Shown piece by piece: positions 7,472-15,382 of a stretch of 19,003 bases of DNA. Position numbers and translations under genes: made by a program. The notes beneath the pieces are model-generated. The model searched no databases. It saw only the letters and a program-made list of their open reading frames with translations, and was not told the origin of the DNA. This DNA comes from JANOAR01 sp031411235 (lineage in GTDB: Bacteria > Verrucomicrobiota > Verrucomicrobiia > Verrucomicrobiales > Verrucomicrobiaceae), in the NCBI GenBank assembly GCA_031411235.1, contig JANOAR010000294.1, positions 1 through 19,003 on the forward strand, given 5' to 3'. The number at the start of each line of letters is the position of its first letter. Positions within the stretch are counted from its first letter, which is position 1.

Positions 7472-9075
7472 AATTCCGAATACCCCTTCTTCTCTGCCTC
7501 GCATCATGTCTCACACTGCGGGCAGAGGACGACATTCATTGGCTCATCAACTACGACGGCAAAGCCTTGCCCGACTCGACCTGGACAGCCATAGGCAAAC
7601 CCAATGCGAAGCTTGAAGCCGATGGCTTGCGCCTCACCGATGATGGCAAAGAGTTCGCCCACTACCGCGCCGCTTGGAAGGCGAGCACCGACGACGAGAT
7701 CATCGTCGAAGCCACGGTAAAGGCGGGTGCCATCACTGGCTCACAACCGAAGAAGCCTGCGACCTCGCTCTGGCCTTGGCGCGATGGCGCACCCGTGATG
7801 GTGCAGATCAGCGATGGCCGGCATCAGGACGGACTCGTGTTGTTTCCCGCCCAAGCCACGAGCTTCACGGATCGGTTCATCCCGATGGACACGTCGAACC
7901 GCTTCCACACCTACCGCCTCATCATTCGTGGCACCGACATGAGCCTATGGGTCGATGGCGTGCAGAAGGTGCAAGGACAGAATGCCTTCTGGCGAGCAGC
8001 GGATTCACCCGAGCCGTTCATCCAGTTCGGCTCCAGCGCGAAGGCAGCCACGGGTGACGCACTCTGGGCAAGCGTGAAGCTCGGCGTGCGCAAGGCCACC
8101 GCGCCTGTGAAGCCAGCCCCCATCAAGCTCACCCTCAGCGAGCCATGGCAGATTCCGCGCGAAGATGTGAAGCAGACGCGCCCCTACCTTTATGACATGG
8201 GCAAGGGCTTGCTCCTCACGAGCGTGGCCCAAGGCCCCGACGCCCTCTACGAGCCCTATGGCCTGCTGAAGTCCACCGATGCTGGCAAAACATGGACACC
8301 TATCCCTGGCCTCGACAAGCTCGATACCACACCGCTGCCCATGCTGCGCCGCCCGGATGGCAGCATCCTAGGGGCATCACGCTGGACGTGGTCGCAGCCC
8401 GATGGATCGCTCCTTGCCAAGACCGTGCATCTCAATGCCGACGCGACCCAGTTTGAAATGATCGCCAGCCGCCTCGTGCTGCCACCGCAGTTCATGCCCG
8501 CGAAACGTGGCGATGTGGTCATATGCGAGCGCCACATCTGGAACGACGACGATGGCGGTGCCACGATGGTTGTCTGGAGTCGCATTAGCGTGAAGCGCCC
8601 CGATGGCCGCAACAACACCGAGCGCTGGTCGCACCTCGTGAAGACCCCCGACAATGGCAAAACCTGGAACTACGTCTCTACCGTCGGCCCTGGCGGCGAG
8701 CCTGCCGTTGTGCGCCTCAGTGCCACCGAACAGACCGCCGTCATTCGCGGTGACCGTGACTCACAGATGAAACAAATGTTCTCGCATGACGCTGGCAAAA
8801 CTTGGAGTCAGCCCATCAACCTCGAAGTCGGCAAGGTGCTCCCCGACCTCGTCCTCATGAGCAACGGCGTGCTGGCGTGCAGCTATGGCCGCCCCGCGAG
8901 TTGCCTCATGTTCAGTCTCGACGGCGGCAAAACTTGGCCATCGCACCATATCATCTCCGACAGGGTAGGTTTCAACTACACCAGCATTCGCGAGGTCAGC
9001 CCTGGGCGACTGCTTTACATGCACGACGCGCCAAAGCTGGGCGCGGTGTACGTCGATGTGGAGCGGGTGAAGTGA
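7468..9075 (+). CDS. Exported Asp-box (sialidase-fold) protein with N-terminal LamG-like domain
   Basis: The 535-residue protein has a signal peptide (MKFRIPLLLCLASCLTLRA) and an N-terminal concanavalin/LamG-like domain (about 20-215; strands such as FHTYRLIIRGTDMSLWVDG). A C-terminal six-bladed sialidase fold follows. Four Asp boxes of the form S/T-x-D-x-G-K-T-W are seen at residues 269, 393, 439 and 483. Such proteins are commonly annotated as exo-alpha-sialidases. The FRIP/YRIP motif of true neuraminidases is not seen, however; WQIP is the nearest, so sialidase activity is not supported, and a different glycosidase or a binding role is equally possible. It is the last gene of the run; its start overlaps the preceding stop. 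The convergent topoisomerase gene ends 33 bp beyond it. Confidence 0.82.
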   Translation: MKFRIPLLLCLASCLTLRAEDDIHWLINYDGKALPDSTWTAIGKPNAKLEADGLRLTDDGKEFAHYRAAWKASTDDEIIVEATVKAGAITGSQPKKPATSLWPWRDGAPVMVQISDGRHQDGLVLFPAQATSFTDRFIPMDTSNRFHTYRLIIRGTDMSLWVDGVQKVQGQNAFWRAADSPEPFIQFGSSAKAATGDALWASVKLGVRKATAPVKPAPIKLTLSEPWQIPREDVKQTRPYLYDMGKGLLLTSVAQGPDALYEPYGLLKSTDAGKTWTPIPGLDKLDTTPLPMLRRPDGSILGASRWTWSQPDGSLLAKTVHLNADATQFEMIASRLVLPPQFMPAKRGDVVICERHIWNDDDGGATMVVWSRISVKRPDGRNNTERWSHLVKTPDNGKTWNYVSTVGPGGEPAVVRLSATEQTAVIRGDRDSQMKQMFSHDAGKTWSQPINLEVGKVLPDLVLMSNGVLACSYGRPASCLMFSLDGGKTWPSHHIISDRVGFNYTSIREVSPGRLLYMHDAPKLGAVYVDVERVK

Positions 9076-9108
9076 CACAGGCCACTGGAACCATCGCAGG
9101 CGCGACGA

Positions 9109-11001
9109 TCACGCTGCCACGGCCAGGGCTTCCGCTTCGCCCGCGAACTCCAGCTCTTCTTCCACGCGCAGGTTATCGACGATGAAGGTCTGGCGGTCGG
9201 GCGTGTTTTTGCCCATGTAGAAGGTGAGCAGCTCTTTGATGGTCTTGCTCTCGGGCATGAGCACGGGCTCCAGGCGCATGTGCGGGCCAATGAAGTGGGC
9301 GAACTCATCGGGGCTGATTTCGCCAAGGCCTTTGAAACGCGTGATCTCGGCGTTTTTGCCGAGCTTGTTCAGCGCTTTTTGCTTCTCCGAGATGTCGTAG
9401 CAGTAGAGCGTTTCCTTCTTGTTGCGCACGCGGAAGAGCGGCGTTTGCAGGATGTACACATGACCCTTGCGGATGATCTCGGGGAAGAACTGCAAAAAGA
9501 AGGAGATCAACAGCAGGCGGATGTGCATCCCATCCACATCGGCATCGGTGGCGAGGATGACCTTGTTGTAGCGCAGGTCGTCGAGGTCTTCTTCGATCTG
9601 GAGGGCGTTCTGCAGCAGGTTAAACTCCTCGTTTTCATACACGACCTTGCGGCTCAGACCGAAGCAGTTGAGCGGCTTGCCGCGCAGGCTGAAGACGGCT
9701 TGGTAGTTCACGTCGCGGCTCTTGGTGATGCTGCCGCTGGCGCTGTCGCCTTCGGTGATGAAGAGCGTGCTCAGATCGCGAGTCTTGTCCTTGGTGTCGA
9801 AGTGGATGCGGCAGTCGCGCAGTTTCTTGTTATGCACCTTGGCCTTCTTGGCGCTCTCGCGAGCGAGCTTCTGGATGCCGCTGATGTCTTTGCGCTCCTT
9901 TTCGTTGGACTGGATTTTCTCCAGCAGAGCCTTGGCGATGTCGGGCTTTTTGTGCAGGTGGTTGTCGAGCTGCGAAGTGACGATGCTGAGGATGTGACCG
10001 CGCAAGTTGCGCCCCTTGGGCTCCATGTGCAGGGAGCCGAGCTTGGTCTTGGTCTGGCTCTCAAAGATGGGCTCCTGCACCTTCACACTGACGGCGGCGA
10101 TGATGCTGCCGCGCACGTCGGCGGGCTCCCACTGCTTTTTATAAAAGTCGCGACACTCCTGCACGATGGCCTCGCGGAAGGCATTCAGGTGGGTGCCGCC
10201 CTGGGTGGTGTACTGGCCGTTCACAAAGGTGTAGTACTCCTCGCCGTAGCCGACGCCGTGAGTGAAGGCGACCTCCACGTCCTGGCCTTTGAGGTGGATC
10301 ACGGGGTACTGCGAATCCTCGGGCAGCTTGGCGCGGATGAGGTCGATGAGGCCGTCTTTGCTGCGGAATTTTTCACCGTTGAGCACTAGCGTGAGGCCTG
10401 GGTTCAGCCACGAATAGAAGCGCAGCATCTCGCGAATGTAGTCCAGGCGGAAAAGCACATCATCGCCAAAGCTCTCGGGATCGGGGCGGAAAATGATGCG
10501 CGTGCCGTCGGGCTCCGTGGTGTCCTTCGGCGACTTCATTTCGTGCTTCACGAGGCCCTGCGAGAACTCGATGCAGCGGGTTTTTTTCTCGCGATACGCC
10601 TGGATTTCGAAGCGGTTCGAGAGCGCATTCACGGCTTTGATGCCGACGCCATTCAGGCCAACGCTGCGCTTGAAGACTTCGCTGTCATACTTCGCACCCG
10701 TGTTGATCTGCGCCGAACATTCCAGCAGCTTGCCCAGCGGCACGCCGCGCCCGTAGTCGCGGATGGTCGTGGTTTGATCCTCGGCGACGTTGATCTCGAT
10801 GACGCTGCCAAAGCCCATGACATGCTCGTCGATGCAGTTGTCGATGACCTCCTTGATCAGCACATAGATGCCGTCCTCGGGCAGCGAGCCATCGCCCAGC
10901 TTGCCGATGTACATCCCTGGGCGGAGGCGGATGTGCTCGCGCCAGTCGAGGGATTTGATCGAGTCTTCGGTGTAACCGTGAGCGGGTGCAGCAGTAGCCA
11001 T
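9109..11001 (-). CDS. parE: Type IIA DNA topoisomerase subunit B (ParE/GyrB)
   Basis: The 630-residue protein is a complete ATPase subunit of topoisomerase IV or gyrase. It has the GHKL ATPase N box EVIDNCIDEH (from residue 51), GRGVPLGK and GLNGVGIKAVNALS ATP-lid motifs, a central transducer domain, the TOPRIM motif EGDSASG (Glu417) with metal-binding DADVDG (486-491), and the C-terminal FKGLGEI segment. With the A subunit it passes one duplex through another using ATP, for decatenation or supercoiling. At 630 residues it lacks the extra insert of long proteobacterial GyrB proteins and resembles ParE of the Bacteroidota type. The start at 11001 is chosen because MATAAPAHGYTEDSIKSLDW directly precedes the ATPase domain; the frame stays open further upstream. 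No partner A-subunit gene is in the window, so ParE versus GyrB is a judgement. Confidence 0.93.
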   Translation of the reverse strand: MATAAPAHGYTEDSIKSLDWREHIRLRPGMYIGKLGDGSLPEDGIYVLIKEVIDNCIDEHVMGFGSVIEINVAEDQTTTIRDYGRGVPLGKLLECSAQINTGAKYDSEVFKRSVGLNGVGIKAVNALSNRFEIQAYREKKTRCIEFSQGLVKHEMKSPKDTTEPDGTRIIFRPDPESFGDDVLFRLDYIREMLRFYSWLNPGLTLVLNGEKFRSKDGLIDLIRAKLPEDSQYPVIHLKGQDVEVAFTHGVGYGEEYYTFVNGQYTTQGGTHLNAFREAIVQECRDFYKKQWEPADVRGSIIAAVSVKVQEPIFESQTKTKLGSLHMEPKGRNLRGHILSIVTSQLDNHLHKKPDIAKALLEKIQSNEKERKDISGIQKLARESAKKAKVHNKKLRDCRIHFDTKDKTRDLSTLFITEGDSASGSITKSRDVNYQAVFSLRGKPLNCFGLSRKVVYENEEFNLLQNALQIEEDLDDLRYNKVILATDADVDGMHIRLLLISFFLQFFPEIIRKGHVYILQTPLFRVRNKKETLYCYDISEKQKALNKLGKNAEITRFKGLGEISPDEFAHFIGPHMRLEPVLMPESKTIKELLTFYMGKNTPDRQTFIVDNLRVEEELEFAGEAEALAVAA

Positions 11002-11026
11002 GTGTCTTGAACAGTGAGGGGTTGTG

Positions 11027-11055
11027 AAGTGTGAGCAGATAGGGAGACGCGGCGG
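11027..11055 (+). repeat. 29-bp direct repeat, copy 1 of 2
   Basis: This segment (starting aagtgtgagcag, ending gacgcggcgg) is identical over 29 bp to 11795-11823, in the same orientation. The flanks differ at once on both sides. This copy lies 25 bp upstream of the parE start codon, in its 5' leader. Together the copies bracket the two small genes at 11167-11791. Confidence 0.95.
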
Positions 11056-11166
11056 GGAGTCAAGCGCACCAATGCAAGGCATCACACTCAGCAAACGGGG
11101 AAACCTCAGGACGGCGCAAAGGCCAAAACTCTTGCCAAAGCCCTCCACTAAGCCCAAGCTAGGCGC

Positions 11167-11580
11167 ATGACTAAGACCACCGCAGACGCAGCCCCGTTGC
11201 CAGCCACCAGCAGCAGTATCCGCCCCACTGACTGGGCCTGGGCGCAGCAGCTCATTGCCGATCTCCAGCAAGACGCCGCTCTGCAACACCTCCTCGCCAA
11301 ATGGCTTCAGGCAGAGGCTGCCATGCGCCATGCCGAGTTGTCGCTAGAGGCAGAGCGCAGCGGCAACGACCGAGCCCAGCATCAGGCCACCTTGGAGCAG
11401 CTCATCCACCTCGGCGAAGCCCTCCAGCAACTCCTCAGTGCCGAAGAGCGCCCCACCATCGAGTCAGGGCTCTGGAATTTGCGGGAAATCTGGAGCATGA
11501 CCTACCAGCCCATGAGCACTTCGCCGGAAAGACTCGCTGAGTTGCAAGCCCTCTGCTTCCCCACCGCCCATGCCGCGTAA
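11167..11580 (+). CDS. Hypothetical protein, helical (137 aa)
   Basis: The 137-residue product is not recognised. After a Thr/Ala/Ser-rich N-terminus (residues 1-20) it is rich in Ala, Leu, Gln and Glu, with long predicted helices (LIADLQQDAALQHLLAKW, then RHAELSLEAE and TLEQLIHLGEALQQLL), and it has no signal peptide or membrane segment. It looks cytoplasmic, possibly a coiled-coil partner. Its end overlaps the next gene by 11 nt, which suggests coupled translation of the two. Codon use resembles neighbouring real genes rather than a shadow frame, and no better ORF lies on the opposite strand; the open extension of the parE frame across it lacks any topoisomerase sequence. It is divergent from parE, 165 bp apart, inside the direct-repeat bracket. 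Confidence 0.65.
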   Translation: MTKTTADAAPLPATSSSIRPTDWAWAQQLIADLQQDAALQHLLAKWLQAEAAMRHAELSLEAERSGNDRAQHQATLEQLIHLGEALQQLLSAEERPTIESGLWNLREIWSMTYQPMSTSPERLAELQALCFPTAHAA

Positions 11581-11791
11581 CAAGCTCATCGAAGACCTGC
11601 ACGCAGCCCTCTACGACGCCCTCACCGAGATAGACCCTGTGCGCAAAGCCGAGCTGGAGCTCAAGTACAGCGCCCTGCACCGCGAAGTATGCGCCCGCCT
11701 CAGTTGCACTGCCACCGAACTGCGTGATAGCCTGCAAGGCGACTTCGGTAAATGGCGTCGCGACGAAGGCCTCCCACCGCCCAGCCGTTAA
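11570..11791 (+). CDS. Small hypothetical protein (73 aa)
   Basis: The 73-residue product starts with MPRNKLIEDLHAALYDALTE and is almost wholly helical and charged, with no export signal. It is not a family I recognise. The ATG at 11570 lies inside the preceding gene, 11 nt before the end of its stop codon, typical of a coupled pair. The conserved-looking ending GDFGKWRRDEGLPPPSR and the tight overlap support a real gene. It could be the partner of the 137-residue protein, for example a small two-component complex, but nothing in the sequence shows a toxin, nuclease or DNA-binding motif. The second copy of the 29-bp repeat begins 3 bp after its stop. Confidence 0.6.
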   Translation: MPRNKLIEDLHAALYDALTEIDPVRKAELELKYSALHREVCARLSCTATELRDSLQGDFGKWRRDEGLPPPSR

Positions 11792-11794
11792 GCA

Positions 11795-11823
11795 AAGTGT
11801 GAGCAGATAGGGAGACGCGGCGG
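11795..11823 (+). repeat. 29-bp direct repeat, copy 2 of 2
   Basis: This copy is identical to 11027-11055. It begins 3 bp after the stop of the 73-residue gene and ends 22 bp before the convergent gene's stop at 11846. Repeat plus enclosed segment has a unit length of 768 bp. Confidence 0.95.
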
Positions 11824-11845
11824 CAGATCGGCACCCGATTTCATC

Positions 11846-12547
11846 TCATGCGTGCTCGGCAGCAGCTATCGGCGGCGAATCATCGCGGTCTTTTACCACG
11901 ACCGTGTGGTTGCCACTGCGAAGACGTTCATCAATGTAGTCTTGCAGCAGGCCAGGCATCACGGGGCGGTCAATCGCTAAGAGAGTGCGTAGATTGTAGG
12001 CTTGATGCCAGTTTGATAAAGTCTCCTCGTCACAATGCCAGTGAGCCAGGGCTGGCTTCAGATCAGCTAAGCATTCACAAAGAGCTTTTGCACCAGACGC
12101 CGCCACGGCGAATCGCCCCGTGCAGCAATAGAACGGTAGCGACCATGAGGGGAAGGTGACGGCTTCGAGTGAGAGAACATCGGCAATGTGCTCCAAGCGC
12201 TGCTCACGCGCAGGCACTGCGGTTGTGTCCGTGCCACGAAACCAAATCCAGCGATAGGACTCATGGAAGAGTGCCCCATAGTAGCGCCAGAGATGCCGGG
12301 CGTAGGGTTCCGCTCCCGGTTGATCCACAACCAGCACTCTTACCCAGGAAGGGAGTTCTGGCAGCAATGCCTCCATTCCCCGCTCTAGGAAGATCAACAG
12401 ATCATAACCTTCGGCAGGCATCTTCAAATAGCTTGCCAGTGGTGCCAAGTGTTTGCTGTCCTCCCACTTCGCCGACTTGAACCAGCAGACCGAGATCGCC
12501 TTGTCATGTATAGCTCGCCGTTCGGTGAGTTCGGTGATCTCGATCAT
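11846..12547 (-). CDS. Hypothetical protein of glycosyltransferase locus (233 aa)
   Basis: The 233-residue product is not recognised. It has no signal peptide or membrane span. A Trp- and Tyr-rich middle part (HLWRYYGALFHESYRWIWFRGTDT split over residues 85-110) and hydrophobic strands such as YDLLIFLERG and VRVLVVDQPG are reminiscent of a Rossmann-like glycosyltransferase or polysaccharide-synthesis protein. No DXD motif is clear. Its start lies 5 bp after the stop of the large glycosyltransferase gene on the same strand, so the two are almost surely one transcript and probably act on the same glycan. The C-terminal 20 residues (VVVKDRDDSPPIAAAEHA) look disordered. It could be a divergent transferase or an accessory factor. 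Confidence 0.7.
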   Translation of the reverse strand: MIEITELTERRAIHDKAISVCWFKSAKWEDSKHLAPLASYLKMPAEGYDLLIFLERGMEALLPELPSWVRVLVVDQPGAEPYARHLWRYYGALFHESYRWIWFRGTDTTAVPAREQRLEHIADVLSLEAVTFPSWSLPFYCCTGRFAVAASGAKALCECLADLKPALAHWHCDEETLSNWHQAYNLRTLLAIDRPVMPGLLQDYIDERLRSGNHTVVVKDRDDSPPIAAAEHA

Positions 12548-12552
12548 ACTTA

Positions 12553-14346
12553 TCAGAATGGCGAGAGTTTCTTAGCCATCCTTGAGAGGGGAGATGAGAC
12601 TCTCGTGGCATTGAGATTGGAGGCTTGCCCCGTCAGGTGCATCGCCCGCATCCGAATCTCCAGGAACTCGGGCAGAGTGACATCCCTGCTCATGTGTTCA
12701 GTCAGCTCGCGCTTCTTCGCTGCCTCTTTAGGGCGCTCTGCCCTACTGCGACGCCGGGCATCCACCCAGTGCTTCAGCGCTCCTTGGAGGAGGTGACAGC
12801 GCGGCGGACAGGCGAAAAGCCAAAACGCGTTGCCATGCACCAAGGTTTGCGTCCAGGAGTGGCTCATCTCATCTGCCGCAGCAATGGAATCTCCCACAAA
12901 CACCCCACCGCCCTGCGCGTAGAGAATTTCTAGGGCGAAGGCGACTTCTTTGTCACGGTCACTGAGCAGTTCCAGATTCCAAGTGCCCATGGAAGCCTCG
13001 GCTAGCCACTGATCAATCTCAAGTTTGCTCCATTGCTGTGCGCTGATGCCGCAATCCGCGAAGTGCCCAGAAATGGCAGTAGCGTAGGGCAGGTCGCTTG
13101 GAAATAGGTGAACCACACGCGGCACGATATGGGCGACAGGCCAGACCTCCGTCAGGCAAGCCCCTTCTCCCTGCACCACCACTTGCCCCGCGCAGACCTT
13201 TGGGCCGAGCACTAATCCATCGAAATCCAGTATGAGGTCTGAACAACCCAGCGTCTCGTCAGGCGACCTCACCAGCAAGGTACTGCCAGAGGCAGCCCAT
13301 GTAGAGGTGGGCGAATAAGTTCGGGCAATTGCCTCCAGCGCCGCGACCCGTTGGTCAACACCTACGGCGGTGGCTGATACGGAAATCTGCAACCTCGGGC
13401 GCAAGCCAGCCACTTGCAGCAATTCAAGGAAACGATCTATGAACACATCCTCCCCCTGCTGCACATGTAGAACCACTGCGCCTTGTTTCTCGGCGAATTC
13501 CGCCAAGGCACAGGCCAACACTCCATCGACCTCAGAAGGCTCTGCTCCCAGATGCCATTGCAGCTTCCGCTCCACTTGCTCACCACGCGTGCTCAGCAGT
13601 ACATCGGCATAGTCCGTTAGCGTATTCATCTGCACATCCACCCAGGTATGGAACCAGTAATGCACCACGAACACCTCGCGCTCCAGCCAGGCCCGCGTCG
13701 CGATAGCTTGGCCGTAGTAGTGCTTCTCGGGAAAGCCGCAGTTCATGTCCGGCAGCGGGTGTACCCACGGCGTCGGCATCACCCCCAGGCTCGGCACCTG
13801 CTCTGTGCCACCCAGCATTTCCACTACCGAACTCAGCACTCCCGGCCCCGTCTCCATCACCGCGTTGGACGAGGCCGCAGACGAAGGCGGACTGTTCAGC
13901 ATCCAATGCATCACCTCGCCCAAGAACGGATCGCCCGGCTCGGCGAGCATGAAGTCATTCATCCACATCGCCCGTCCGCCGAAGTGAATGCGCTCATGGA
14001 TCGGATGATCCCGAGTCAGATACACACTCTTGTCCGCTGGCAAACGAGCCGTCAATTCATCCAGAGGGCGCAGGCACTCCACATCAATGTCGGCATACAC
14101 CCCGCCATCGAAATACAGCACCAAGATGCGAAAGAAGTCCGCACGATGAATCCCCGTGCTGTAAGCCCGATAGGCGGGCAGCATCTCCGGGCAGCGCTCC
14201 GTGACCCAGCTCACACAGTCCGCATCATCATAGAATCGCCATTCCCAGCCAGAGTTCATAAAGCGGAAGGACTCCATGCAGCGCACCAGCGCTGGGTGAG
14301 GGAACTTATCTTTCCAAGTTTGGTGAATGATGCGGGGGATGGGCAT
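12553..14346 (-). CDS. DXD-type glycosyltransferase (Gly_transf_sug/GT32-like), tandem domains
   Basis: The 597-residue protein opens with a full GT32-like domain: IPRIIHQTWKDKFP (3-16), GWEWRFYDD, YSTGIHRADFFRILVLYFDGG split across 62-82, and the nucleotide-sugar/metal-binding DID (Asp86-x-Asp88) followed by VECLRPLDEL. It would transfer a sugar from a nucleotide donor in the cytoplasm. From about 408 the fold seems to start again: VPRVVHLFPSDLP, then DKEVAFALEILYAQGGGVF, and HWV near 527. The second copy has VGDS (484-487) in place of the DXD, so it is probably not catalytic. The middle (270-400) is unassigned. It lies in a minus-strand run with the 233-residue gene downstream. No signal peptide is present. 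The acceptor is unknown; a capsule or surface glycan is an inference from context. Confidence 0.85.
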   Translation of the reverse strand: MPIPRIIHQTWKDKFPHPALVRCMESFRFMNSGWEWRFYDDADCVSWVTERCPEMLPAYRAYSTGIHRADFFRILVLYFDGGVYADIDVECLRPLDELTARLPADKSVYLTRDHPIHERIHFGGRAMWMNDFMLAEPGDPFLGEVMHWMLNSPPSSAASSNAVMETGPGVLSSVVEMLGGTEQVPSLGVMPTPWVHPLPDMNCGFPEKHYYGQAIATRAWLEREVFVVHYWFHTWVDVQMNTLTDYADVLLSTRGEQVERKLQWHLGAEPSEVDGVLACALAEFAEKQGAVVLHVQQGEDVFIDRFLELLQVAGLRPRLQISVSATAVGVDQRVAALEAIARTYSPTSTWAASGSTLLVRSPDETLGCSDLILDFDGLVLGPKVCAGQVVVQGEGACLTEVWPVAHIVPRVVHLFPSDLPYATAISGHFADCGISAQQWSKLEIDQWLAEASMGTWNLELLSDRDKEVAFALEILYAQGGGVFVGDSIAAADEMSHSWTQTLVHGNAFWLFACPPRCHLLQGALKHWVDARRRSRAERPKEAAKKRELTEHMSRDVTLPEFLEIRMRAMHLTGQASNLNATRVSSPLSRMAKKLSPF

Positions 14347-14515
14347 AAAAGAAGATCACGCAATGAAGCTTGGCGCAGCCGCAGGCAGCGCTGGATAATC
14401 GCGGTGAAAACAGTCCACCCGGTCGAGCCCAAAGGGCATAGCCAGTGCGCTGCGTCACATCGCAACATTTCACTTGGCATACAAATCGTTGGAGCATAAA
14501 ACAAATGCTTGCCAA

Positions 14516-15382
14516 CTATTGCAAACCAACAAGATGCCGGTATCGCTGCGGAAGGTTTGCGATGATGCCCGATACAACTTCAAGCTTTCCCCTTGTATTA
14601 ACGTGTGCTGGTCCAGAAGCAAATCCCGTTGGTGCGAGTTTAATTCCTTCCAGGGTTGGTGAAAAAAATTGATTAATTATCACGCTAGGTTCTGGAGGCT
14701 CGTCCAAAGAAACGGTGCGATATTCCTGTGTTACTGCCAATATGCGATACAGTCCGTTTGTATTGAGGTATTCATGGATCAAACGTTTACCCTCAACCAA
14801 GAGATAGGGCTTTGCATCATCAGGCATCTTATTTAGACCATCGAGTAGAATGTCATTAGCAATAGAAAGTTCGCCCGAATTGGGTGGCGAAATGGCAATG
14901 AGAATAGATGAAATATTTTTAGCGTTTCTTAAATCTAATGTTTTTGCGCGCTTGGACTCTGATTCCACAAGGTATTTTTGAAGTTTTCGTGCCTGACTCT
15001 CAATGACACTTGATTTGAGAGAGAACTCAGAGCTACCTGGCCGGTATCGCACCCCGTTGCTGGTTTTTTCAGCGAGCGCGTTTTTCGGGTCAAGTATTAG
15101 TTTTTCGTCGTCACGCAAGGAAGAATCAATTCGAATAGTTTCAGATGCCTTAGTATACGATTTGGGCAAATTCGCTTGTTGGACGTTAGTTACTTTTTCA
15201 GTTAGATCCCCTTGTTGTTTTGCCTGTAAAGGCACTTTAGGTTCTGATGACGGGTGCATATAAACAGAACTACTGTGGGCGGAGCGCTCCGCTCCGCCCC
15301 CAGCAAGAATGAAAAACCCGATGGCTGAGGCAATCAACACTGCCGCGACAAGAGCAACTCGAAGTCTGATGGGGGTGCTCAT
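14516..15382 (-). CDS. Membrane-anchored hypothetical protein (288 aa)
   Basis: The 288-residue product has one N-terminal membrane segment (residues about 8-28, RVALVAAVLIASAIGFFILAG), then a low-complexity Ser/Lys/Gln-rich periplasmic linker to about 130. A compact C-terminal part (about 150-288) follows with hydrophobic strands such as ISSILIAISPP, KPYLLVEGKRLIHEYL and YRILAVTQEYRTVSL. No family is recognised. The gene is visibly AT-richer than its neighbours, suggesting separate ancestry. Its ATG overlaps the TGA of the upstream Tat-protein frame (15379-15382), so the two were built as a coupled pair. The topology is typical of a bitopic inner-membrane protein with an extracytoplasmic domain, perhaps working with the exported upstream product. 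Confidence 0.72.
   Translation of the reverse strand: MSTPIRLRVALVAAVLIASAIGFFILAGGGAERSAHSSSVYMHPSSEPKVPLQAKQQGDLTEKVTNVQQANLPKSYTKASETIRIDSSLRDDEKLILDPKNALAEKTSNGVRYRPGSSEFSLKSSVIESQARKLQKYLVESESKRAKTLDLRNAKNISSILIAISPPNSGELSIANDILLDGLNKMPDDAKPYLLVEGKRLIHEYLNTNGLYRILAVTQEYRTVSLDEPPEPSVIINQFFSPTLEGIKLAPTGFASGPAHVNTRGKLEVVSGIIANLPQRYRHLVGLQ
15277..15299. repeat. Perfect 10-bp GC hairpin inside a coding region
   Basis: GGGCGGAGCG (15277-15286) and CGCTCCGCCC (15290-15299) are exact reverse complements around a CTC loop. The stem is wholly GC-rich although the surrounding gene is AT-rich. It lies just after the membrane segment of the 288-residue protein, where it encodes GGGAERS. It could act as an mRNA hairpin or be an inserted REP-like palindrome; no T-run follows, so it is not a typical terminator. 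Confidence 0.8.

Noticed and set aside
9280..10389. A 369-codon ORF on the plus strand opposite the topoisomerase gene
   Set aside because: It lies wholly antisense to parE, is rich in Val, Leu and Asp as expected of a shadow frame, and shows no domain.
13648..14499. 283-codon plus-strand ORF opposite the large glycosyltransferase
   Set aside because: Arg- and His-rich shadow composition; the opposite strand carries a clear DXD glycosyltransferase.
14347..14515. Intergenic stretch between the membrane protein gene and the glycosyltransferase
   Set aside because: No ORF, convincing promoter, or hairpin with T-run could be identified.
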